DNA of 64,000 nucleotides from Pseudobutyrivibrio sp. UBA3626 (GTDB taxonomy: Bacteria; Bacillota; Clostridia; Lachnospirales; Lachnospiraceae), in the NCBI GenBank assembly GCA_002373675.1, contig DFLF01000003.1, positions 608 to 64,607 on the forward strand. The letters are read 5' to 3'. The position numbers were made by a program, and so were the translations under genes. Shown piece after piece: positions 13,538-22,500 of this stretch (position 1 is its first letter; each line of letters starts with the position of its first letter). The notes beneath the pieces were generated by a model, which ran no database searches, was not told the DNA's origin, and was given only the letters and a program-made list of their open reading frames with translations.

Positions 13538-16500
13538 ATGTATAACAAAGTTTCAACTGATCTTAATTTTGTAGATCGTGAGAAGCAAATCGAAAAGTTC
13601 TGGGATGATAATAACATTTTCCAGAAGAGTATGGATTCAAGAAAAGAAGGAGAGACATATACTTTCTATGATGGCCCACCAACAGCTAATGGTAAGCCTC
13701 ATATTGGACATGTTCTTACTCGTGTTATTAAAGATATGATTCCAAGATATCAGACCATGAAGGGTAAGTTTGTCCCCAGAAAGGCAGGATGGGATACTCA
13801 TGGACTTCCCGTGGAACTTGAAGTTGAGAAACTTCTTGGTCTTAATGGTAAAGAGCAAATTGAAGAATATGGTATGGAACCATTTATTGATAAATGTAAA
13901 GAATCAGTGTGGAAATACAAAGGTATGTGGGAAGATTTCTCTGGTACCGTTGGATTCTGGGCAGATATGGATAATCCATATGTAACTTACGATGATGATT
14001 TCATTGAGTCTGAATGGTGGGCGCTTAAGGAAATATGGGATAAGAAACTTCTCTATAAGGGCTTTAAGATTGTACCTTATTGTCCTAGATGTGGTACACC
14101 ATTATCATCTCAGGAAGTAGCGCAAGGATACAAGACTGTAAAAGAGAGATCTGCAGTTGTTAGATTTAAATGTGCAGACGAAGATGCGTATTTTCTTGCA
14201 TGGACAACAACACCCTGGACACTTCCAAGTAATGTTGCTTTGTGTGTTAATCCTGATGAAACATATATTAAGGTTAAAGCTGTTGACGGTTATACATATT
14301 ATATTGCACAGGCACTTGCTGATAAGGTGCTAGGACAACTTCTTGAAGAAGGGGATGACAGTAAGGCGTACGAAGTGCTTGAGACCTTCAAGGGAACTGA
14401 CTTAGAGAGAAGAGAGTTTGTGCCATTATATGATTGTGCCAAGAAAGAAGCTGATAACCAGCATAAGAAAGGATTCTATGTAACATGTGATGATTATGTA
14501 ACAATGTCAGATGGTACAGGAATCGTACATATCGCTCCTGCATTTGGTGAAGACGATGCGAAAGTTGGAAGAAAATATGATTTGCCGCTTGTTCAAATGG
14601 TTGACGAGAAAGGTGTGATGCTTGATGAATCACCATTTGGAGGAATGAGAGCGAAGCCTACAGAAGAAGAGATGAAGAAGGGAGCTGTTAGTTGTGACCC
14701 TGAAGTTATAAAGGACCTTTCTTCTAGGAAACTGCTTTTTGACGCACCTAAGTTTGAACATGATTATCCTCATTGCTGGAGATGTGATACACCACTTCTT
14801 TATTATGCTCGTGAATCTTGGTTTATCAAGATGACAGAAGTAAAAGATGACTTAATTAAGAATAATAATACTGTTAACTGGATTCCAGAGTCTATAGGCA
14901 AGGGAAGATTCGGCGACTGGCTTGAGAATATTCAAGACTGGGGAATCTCTCGTAATAGATATTGGGGAACACCTCTTAACATATGGGAATGTGAAAGTTG
15001 TGGACATCAGACATCAGTTGGTTCAAGAGAAGAACTGGCTAAGCTTTCTGGTAATCCAGAGGATGCCAAGGTTGAATTGCATAGACCTTACATTGATGAA
15101 GTGACATTTGTATGTCCGGATTGTGGTAAGACGATGCGTCGCGTGCCGGAGGTTATTGACTGCTGGTTTGACTCTGGTGCAATGCCATTTGCGCAACATC
15201 ATTATCCATTTGAGAATAAGGATTTGTTTGAGCAGCAATTCCCTGCTAAGTTTATATCTGAGGCGGTAGATCAGACTCGTGGATGGTTCTATTCGCTTAT
15301 GGCTGAGTCTACATTGCTATTCAACAAGGCTCCTTATGAAAATGTTATTGTACTAGGACATGTCCAGGATGAAAAAGGACAGAAGATGTCTAAGTCTAAG
15401 GGTAATGCAGTAGATCCTTTTGAGGCACTTGAGAAGTATGGCGCTGATGCTATTAGATGGTACTTCTATGTCAACTCTGCACCATGGCTTCCTAATAGAT
15501 TCCATGGTAAAGCGGTTCAAGAAGGTCAGAGAAAGTTCATGGGAACTCTTTGGAACACATATGCCTTCTTTGTTCTTTATGCTAACATCGATGATTTTGA
15601 CGCCACAAAATATACACTTTGTTATGATAAACTATCAATCATGGATAAATGGTTATTATCTCGACTTAATTCCACAATTAAGGAAGTAGATTATAACCTT
15701 GGTAATTATAGAATTCCAGAGGCTGCAAGAACTCTAGAATCATTTGTAGACGACATGTCTAACTGGTATGTTCGTCGTTCTCGTGAGAGATTCTGGGCTA
15801 AAGGAATGGAGCAGGATAAGATTAATGCATATATGACGCTTTATACTGCATTAGTTGAGATTTGTAAGGCTGCAGCGCCTATGATTCCTTTCATGACAGA
15901 GGAGATATATCGTAATCTCGTATGTTCTATTGATAAAGAAGCACCTGAATCAATTCATCTATGTGATTTCCCTGAAGTAAATGCTGATTGGATTGATGAA
16001 GAATTAGAGAAGAATATGCAGCTTCTTCTTAAGATAGTAGTATCTGGTAGAGCTTGTAGAAACAGTGCTAATATCAAGAACAGACAACCTATAGGTCAAA
16101 TGTTTATTAAAGCAAATGAGACTCTTCCTGAATACTACGTAAGTATTATTGAAGATGAACTCAATGTAAAGAAAGCGCATTTTACAGATGATGTTTCAAG
16201 CTTTACAACATATACATTTAAGCCACAGCTTCGTACTGTTGGACCAAAGTATGGCAAATTCCTTAAGGGAATACAGGAGGCATTGGCTAATCTTGATGGT
16301 AATAAAGCGTATATTGAACTTAAAGAAAATGGATACATTACACTTCCAGATGTTGATAGCAGTATAAAGTTAGAAGAAGAGGACCTTCTTATTACAATGA
16401 CTGAGATGGAAGGTTTTGTAACAGATGGTGATAATGAAGTTACAGTAGTTCTTGATACTAATCTTGATGATGCTCTTATTGAAGAAGGATTTGTAAGAGA

Positions 16501-16732
16501 GATAATTAGTAAGATTCAAACAATGCGTAAGGATGCAGGTTTCGAAGTTATGGATCATATTGATGTATGTTACGACGGAACAGACAGAATTAATGGCATT
16601 TTTGATAGAAACTCTGATGTTATTATGTCAGAGGTACTGGCAGACTCGTTGACACAAGGTAGCCTTGATGGTTATACTAAAGAATGGAGTATTAATAAAG
16701 AGGATGTTAAACTCTTTGTTAAACGTGTGTAA
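13538..16732 (+). CDS. ileS: Isoleucyl-tRNA synthetase
   Basis: Charges tRNA-Ile with isoleucine using ATP. 1064 aa from ATG 13538 (GGAAGGAG seven bases before); an upstream in-frame TTG lacks spacing for a ribosome site. Class I signatures are present: PHIGHVLT near residue 57 and KMSKSKGN near 620. An editing (CP1) domain lies between them, and the anticodon-binding region follows. Metal-type Cys pairs occur in CPRCGTPL, CESCGHQ and CPDCGKT. The length and internal Cys pairs fit the longer IleRS type rather than the 920-aa Gram-positive type. The 61-base leader is too short for a T-box. glgP follows 21 bp later. Confidence 0.96.
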   Translation: MYNKVSTDLNFVDREKQIEKFWDDNNIFQKSMDSRKEGETYTFYDGPPTANGKPHIGHVLTRVIKDMIPRYQTMKGKFVPRKAGWDTHGLPVELEVEKLLGLNGKEQIEEYGMEPFIDKCKESVWKYKGMWEDFSGTVGFWADMDNPYVTYDDDFIESEWWALKEIWDKKLLYKGFKIVPYCPRCGTPLSSQEVAQGYKTVKERSAVVRFKCADEDAYFLAWTTTPWTLPSNVALCVNPDETYIKVKAVDGYTYYIAQALADKVLGQLLEEGDDSKAYEVLETFKGTDLERREFVPLYDCAKKEADNQHKKGFYVTCDDYVTMSDGTGIVHIAPAFGEDDAKVGRKYDLPLVQMVDEKGVMLDESPFGGMRAKPTEEEMKKGAVSCDPEVIKDLSSRKLLFDAPKFEHDYPHCWRCDTPLLYYARESWFIKMTEVKDDLIKNNNTVNWIPESIGKGRFGDWLENIQDWGISRNRYWGTPLNIWECESCGHQTSVGSREELAKLSGNPEDAKVELHRPYIDEVTFVCPDCGKTMRRVPEVIDCWFDSGAMPFAQHHYPFENKDLFEQQFPAKFISEAVDQTRGWFYSLMAESTLLFNKAPYENVIVLGHVQDEKGQKMSKSKGNAVDPFEALEKYGADAIRWYFYVNSAPWLPNRFHGKAVQEGQRKFMGTLWNTYAFFVLYANIDDFDATKYTLCYDKLSIMDKWLLSRLNSTIKEVDYNLGNYRIPEAARTLESFVDDMSNWYVRRSRERFWAKGMEQDKINAYMTLYTALVEICKAAAPMIPFMTEEIYRNLVCSIDKEAPESIHLCDFPEVNADWIDEELEKNMQLLLKIVVSGRACRNSANIKNRQPIGQMFIKANETLPEYYVSIIEDELNVKKAHFTDDVSSFTTYTFKPQLRTVGPKYGKFLKGIQEALANLDGNKAYIELKENGYITLPDVDSSIKLEEEDLLITMTEMEGFVTDGDNEVTVVLDTNLDDALIEEGFVREIISKIQTMRKDAGFEVMDHIDVCYDGTDRINGIFDRNSDVIMSEVLADSLTQGSLDGYTKEWSINKEDVKLFVKRV

Positions 16733-16753
16733 GAAATAAAAGGAGGATAGCAC

Positions 16754-19216
16754 ATGTTAGAGAAGTCGTTTGATAAAAAGGCTTTTAAGAAAGACGTAGT
16801 TGATAATGTAAGAAGATTATATCGAAAGGATTTTGATGATGCTTCTGCACAGGAAGTATATCAGGCTGTTGCTTTAGCTGTTAAAGACACAGTTATTTCT
16901 AACTGGCTTGCTACAGAAAAGGCTGTAAATGAGCAGGATCCTAAGATTGTATATTATATGTCTATGGAATTCTTGATGGGTAGAGCACTAGGTAATAACT
17001 TAATTAACTTATGTACATATGAGAAGGTTAAGGATGCCCTTGATGAGCTTGGTTTTGATATCAATGCAATTGAAGATCAGGAGCCTGATCCAGCTTTGGG
17101 TAATGGTGGTTTAGGACGTCTTGCTGCTTGCTTTTTGGACTCACTTGCAACCCTTAATTATCCTGCATATGGATGTGGTATTCGTTATAGGTATGGTATG
17201 TTTAAGCAGAAGATTTCTGATGGATATCAGAAAGAAGTACCTGATAATTGGCTAAAGGATGGTTATCCATTTGAACTTAAGAGACCTGAGTATAGCTATG
17301 AAGTAAAGTTTGGTGGATATATTCGTGCTGAGCAGAAGCCTGATGGAAGCACAATCTTTATTCATGATGATTATAATTCAGTAAATGCTGTTGCTTATGA
17401 TATGCCTATCGTTGGTTATGATAACAATATGGTTAATACCCTAATGATATGGGATGCTGAGCCAAAGGAAGAGTTCAGATTAGATTCATTTGATAAGGGT
17501 GATTACAACAAGGCTGTTGAGGATCAAAACCTTGCGCGTAACCTGGTAGAAGTATTATATCCATGTGATGACCATATCTCTGGTAAGGAATTGAGATTAA
17601 AGCAACAATATTTCTTCGTATCTGCATCTTTACAAAGAGCAGTAGACAGATACCTTAGAAATCATGATGACATTCATAAGCTTTATGAGAAAGTAGTTAT
17701 TCAGATGAATGATACTCATCCAACACTTGCTGTTGCTGAACTTATGAGAATCTTAATGGATGAGAAGGGCTTAGAGTGGGATGAAGCATGGGCTGTAACA
17801 ACTAAGACTTGTGCTTATACTAACCATACAATTATGGCAGAAGCTCTTGAGAAATGGCCAATTGAGATTTTCTCAAGACTACTTCCAAGAATTTATCAGA
17901 TTGTTGAAGAAATCAATAGAAGATTTGTTGTTGAGATACAAGAGAAGTTCCCGGGTGACGAAGAGAAGGTTGCTCGCATGGCAATTGTACAGGACGGTCA
18001 GGTTAAGATGGCGCATCTTGCTATAGCAGCAGGATTTTCTGTAAATGGTGTAGCTGCGCTTCATACTGAGATTCTTAAGAAAGAATCACTTAAGGATTTC
18101 TATGATATGTATCCAGAGAAGTTCAATAATAAGACTAATGGTATTACACAGCGTAGATTCCTTCTTCATGGTAATCAGCTTCTGGCTAATTGGGTTACAG
18201 ATAAGATTGGTAAAGACTGGATTACAGATTTGTCTCAGATGAAGAAGTTAGAATTATATGCTGATGATAGAAGAATGCAACATGAGTTTATGAACATTAA
18301 GTATCAAAATAAGCTTCGCCTTGCAAAATACATTAAGGAGCATAATGGTATTGATGTAGACCCTCGTTCTATATTTGATGTTCAGGTTAAGAGACTTCAT
18401 GAATATAAGAGACAGCTTCTTAATATTCTTCATGTTATGTATCTCTACAATCAGATTAAAGAACATCCAGAGATGGAGTTTTATCCTAGAACATTCATCT
18501 TCGGTGCTAAGGCAGCAGCTGGATATAGAATTGCAAAACTTACTATCAAGCTTATCAATAATGTATCAGAAGTAATTAATAATGATGAGTCAATCAATGG
18601 TAAGATTAAAGTTGTATTTATTGAGGATTACAGAGTATCTAATGCTGAATGGATTTTTGCAGCTGCAGATGTATCCGAGCAGATTTCTACTGCATCAAAA
18701 GAAGCATCAGGAACAGGTAATATGAAGTTCATGCTTAACGGTGCTGTTACAATTGGTACTATGGATGGTGCTAATGTAGAGATGGTTGAAGAAATGGGAC
18801 AGGAGAATGCGTTTATCTTCGGTATGAGCGCAGATGAAGTTATTGCTCATGAAGCTAACAGAGACTATAATCCAATGGACATATTTAACAATGATATGGA
18901 GATAAGAAAGGTTCTTATGCAATTAATTAATGGATTCTATAGTCCAGAAGATCCAGAATTATTCAGACCATTATATAATTCTCTTCTTAATACTGAGGTG
19001 ACACAGTTTGCTGATACATACTTCGTACTTGCTGACTTCAGATCTTATGCTGACGCTCAGAAGAAGGTGGAAGAGGCGTATCGTGATGAAGAAGGATGGG
19101 CTAAGAAGGCAATGCTTAACGTTGCTAATGTAGGTAAATTCTCTTCAGATAGAACTATTGAAGAATATGTTAGAGATATCTGGCATCTTGACAAGATTAC
19201 TGTTAAGAAGAAATAA
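16754..19216 (+). CDS. glgP: Glycogen/starch (maltodextrin) phosphorylase
   Basis: Releases glucose 1-phosphate from alpha-1,4-glucans using phosphate and pyridoxal phosphate. The 820-aa length is typical. The pyridoxal-phosphate site EASGTGNMKFMLNG lies near residue 645-660 with the reactive Lys at about 657. Other GT35 landmarks include PALGNGGLGRLAACFLDS near 115 and VQVKRLHEYKRQ near 543. AGGAGG precedes the ATG. It is 21 bp after ileS and ends before a terminator. It feeds glucose 1-phosphate into pathways that use pgi and the nucleotide-sugar gene in this window. Confidence 0.96.
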   Translation: MLEKSFDKKAFKKDVVDNVRRLYRKDFDDASAQEVYQAVALAVKDTVISNWLATEKAVNEQDPKIVYYMSMEFLMGRALGNNLINLCTYEKVKDALDELGFDINAIEDQEPDPALGNGGLGRLAACFLDSLATLNYPAYGCGIRYRYGMFKQKISDGYQKEVPDNWLKDGYPFELKRPEYSYEVKFGGYIRAEQKPDGSTIFIHDDYNSVNAVAYDMPIVGYDNNMVNTLMIWDAEPKEEFRLDSFDKGDYNKAVEDQNLARNLVEVLYPCDDHISGKELRLKQQYFFVSASLQRAVDRYLRNHDDIHKLYEKVVIQMNDTHPTLAVAELMRILMDEKGLEWDEAWAVTTKTCAYTNHTIMAEALEKWPIEIFSRLLPRIYQIVEEINRRFVVEIQEKFPGDEEKVARMAIVQDGQVKMAHLAIAAGFSVNGVAALHTEILKKESLKDFYDMYPEKFNNKTNGITQRRFLLHGNQLLANWVTDKIGKDWITDLSQMKKLELYADDRRMQHEFMNIKYQNKLRLAKYIKEHNGIDVDPRSIFDVQVKRLHEYKRQLLNILHVMYLYNQIKEHPEMEFYPRTFIFGAKAAAGYRIAKLTIKLINNVSEVINNDESINGKIKVVFIEDYRVSNAEWIFAAADVSEQISTASKEASGTGNMKFMLNGAVTIGTMDGANVEMVEEMGQENAFIFGMSADEVIAHEANRDYNPMDIFNNDMEIRKVLMQLINGFYSPEDPELFRPLYNSLLNTEVTQFADTYFVLADFRSYADAQKKVEEAYRDEEGWAKKAMLNVANVGKFSSDRTIEEYVRDIWHLDKITVKKK

Positions 19217-19248
19217 TTAAATTATGATATAATAATATGATTATTATA

Positions 19249-19286
19249 AGCGACTATTACTTGTATAGGTGGTAGTCGCTGTTTTT
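19249..19286 (+). terminator. Terminator after glgP
   Basis: Stem AGCGACTA / TAGTCGCT, extended by G-T pairs, followed by GTTTTTG; about 35 bases after the glgP stop. Confidence 0.8.
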
Positions 19287-19388
19287 GTTTATTATGTGAA
19301 ATATAGATGTAGAGGCCTTGTTTTTCTTGACCATATAAAAATGTAGTTGGTATAATTAATGTTAAGTGTGGGGTAATGTATTGTGTTA

Positions 19389-19409
19389 TGACACTTTTGT
19401 GACACTTTT
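19389..19409 (+). repeat. Tandem TGACACTTTT motif before the surface protein
   Basis: TGACACTTTT occurs twice, 11 bp apart (one helical turn), about 100 bases before the start of the 1743-aa protein. The spacing suits a regulator binding one face of the DNA. No clear -35/-10 could be fixed in this leader. Confidence 0.3.
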
Positions 19410-19504
19410 ATTGTTGTTTTACGGATATTAATTTATTAAGGCGTATTATTATATAGACTAGCAAAGAGGATAAGTCGGATATTAATGACAGGAGGAGTAC
19501 ATAC

Positions 19505-22500
19505 ATGAATAGACTGTCTAAGATAATAAAAAAAGCGACAGGAATAACACTGGCAGTTACAATGGTAACGAGTTCTATGGGTGTCATGGCGGCACCGGCT
19601 GCGGATACACAGGATGTGAACTCTGATAACAATCAGACTGTGGTGCTGAGTGACGCACAGCCTGAAGTGATGAATAATGCACAGCCTGAAGTGGTTAATG
19701 ATGTTCAGGCAGGCTCTGTTACAGATAATCGCCTTACTTGGGGTGCTATAGAGGATATTGTAAATGTGTCAGAACCGTCAGGTCAATCTGTTGGATACAT
19801 AGAAAAAGGTATATGGCGTACAAGAAATGATTGTAAAGAATATGCAGATAATATGTCGGATGGATGGTATGTGTTAAATGGCGTTAAAACAACAAGTAAT
19901 GCTGTTACTATTCATGGAAAGGTTAACCTTATCCTGGCAGATGATTCATATCTGCATGCTAATAATGGTATCTATATAACTCAGGGGAGTGAACTTATTA
20001 TATGGACTCAGTCCAATAGTCTGGGTGGAAGGACAGGGCGTATTGATGCGCATCCTGAAAATGGACCGGGTATTGGTGCTGTCAGGGATACAATGGGTGG
20101 AAGTCTAACCATTAATGGTGGAATAATAGATGCAAAAGGTGGCAAATATGCTGCTGGAATAGGTGGCGGTCGCGGAGAAAAGAGCGGGTTTGGTAATATT
20201 ACTATTAATGATGGTTTTGTATATGCAACTGGAGGAGATTATGCTGCAGGAATAGGATTTGGTCACAGAAATTGGAAAATGGGAGTCCTTACAATAAGTG
20301 GAGGAGAAGTAAAGGCTACAGGTGGTGATAGGGCTGCCGGAATAGGTGGAAGTGAAGATAGAAGTGGAATGATCGTTACTATTAATGGTGGAACAGTTGA
20401 CGCTACAGGTGGAGATAATGGCGCCGGAATTGGCGGTGGCAATGAAGGAGACCAAGGGGGTAAGATAACTATTAATGGTGGAAAAGTTAATGCTTATAGC
20501 CGTCTTGGGGCTTCTGCAATTGGTGGCGGTGGTCAACATGACTACGGAGTATTTCATCCGCATAGAGAAAATAATGGTGGTGAAGTAGAAATAAATGGTG
20601 GCGAGGTAAATGCTACAGGTGGTGAATATGCATCGACTGCCATTGGCGGCGGAGATAATGGTACTAATGGACCTATTACAATTAATGGCGGAGTAGTTAA
20701 TGCTAAAATGGAAAATAAGGGTGATACTGCTGGTGCTGCTATAGGTTCGCGAGGTAAGCAGAAAGGAACAATTACCATCAATAATGGAGTTGTTACTGCG
20801 ACTTCACTTGGAGCTGGTGCTGCAATTGGTGGTAAAAAAGATGCAAGTGTTATTAATATCAATGGTGGAACAGTTACTGCTATTGCTCAAGACGGAGCTG
20901 GTATAGGAGGCGGAGGAACTGGTCGTGAATCTAACTCAATAACAGGAGGTAATTGTGGGAAAATAACGATTACAAATGGCGATGTTACTGCTATATCTTA
21001 TGGAAAAGGAGCAGGCATTGGAAATGGTCAAAGAGCCAATGGGGGCTCAATTACAATTACAGGCGGAAATGTATCTGCATCTTCTGGTGATTATAATTCA
21101 GCAATTTGGGCAAAGCTTAATTTCACTACGCCTAATAACCCTGGAATTGGATTGGCATGGACTGGTGCTGTAAGAGGTCTTATCTATTTAATGACCATGG
21201 GTGATGTAGGTGGCGCCGGCATAGGTGGTGGTTATAAAGGCGGTGGCGTTGATGTCAAGATAACCGGTGGAAATGTTGCTGCTTATGCGAAGCATTCTGG
21301 CTCAAGAGGAATTGGCCGTGGAGAAGGCGGTAGTAGTGATGGCAAGCTGGAGATATATGATGAAGCAGTTGTAAGTGTTGGAAATGATATAACCAAGGTA
21401 GCGCCTGTTAAGAAGGATATTGCAGAAGCATCATGTAGAAATAATCGTGGAGTTGTAATAAGGAAGTGTGACCATACTAATGCGGAATATAAGGATAAAA
21501 ATGTCCATGTTCATGAGATTAATTGTCCTTATTGCAAGGCTACAGGTAAAGTAGTTGAACAAAAACACACATTTGATCCACAGACACATAAGTGCGTCTG
21601 TGGGCGTACAGAGCATAAGGTTAACTTCAATACAATCAATAATGCAAGGATTGTTGACCCTGGAGATAATGCTAAGAAAAGAAAGTCTGATGGTTCAATA
21701 TTAATACCGGGTCAGTATATTACTGCCGGTGATACTATTAGCTTTACTTTGGGAAATACGAATTGTATACAGGATATTGAAGTATCTTATAAGAATGGGG
21801 ATAATAAAGAGATTGTTAAGCCTATAGAGTATAAGACAGAGAGTAACGGTACAATAGTTGCAAAATATACTATGCCTGCTCATGATATAGATGTTAATTA
21901 TACAGTAGATGCCAAGCCACTTAATTACGGCTCAGCGCAGCTAGAATATGCACCAAGAGCAGCCAAGGGACTTGTATATAATGGTAAGTCTCAGGATTTA
22001 TTGATTTCCGGAACAGCCAAGAATGGTAAGATATATTACGCATTTGGTAAGGATGATAAGACCGCCCCTGCATTCGATGGTGCTTATGGTGAGGTAACTA
22101 ATTCTGACAATAATGGCAGTAGAACATGGAATACTCATTGGCCACAGGCTACTAATGCAGGTACATACTATGTATGGTACATGGTAAAGGGTGATGAGGG
22201 ATATACTGATATTGCCCCTAAGTGTATAACTTGTGAGATTAAGTCAGTAGAATCAGCAAATAAGGATACTAAGACTGTCAAGGGCACTGTTAGAGATATC
22301 ACTGAAGATTTATTCAGGAATATAGATAAGGCTAAGACTAAGAAACAGGTGAAGACATCTGTAGAGGTCTATACCAATAATTATAGTGATGATGCTAAGT
22401 TCGATATTGAAGTAGGCGGTAAGAAGCTTAGTCAGCAAAAATCGGGCGATACATTTGAAGTAACACAGGGGGATAAGATTAAGATAGATATTCCTGCAAG

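Noticed and set aside
20105..20862. Long minus-strand frames opposite the Gly-rich repeats of the surface protein
   Set aside because: They are mirror readings of the GGT/GGA-rich repeats, without ribosome sites.
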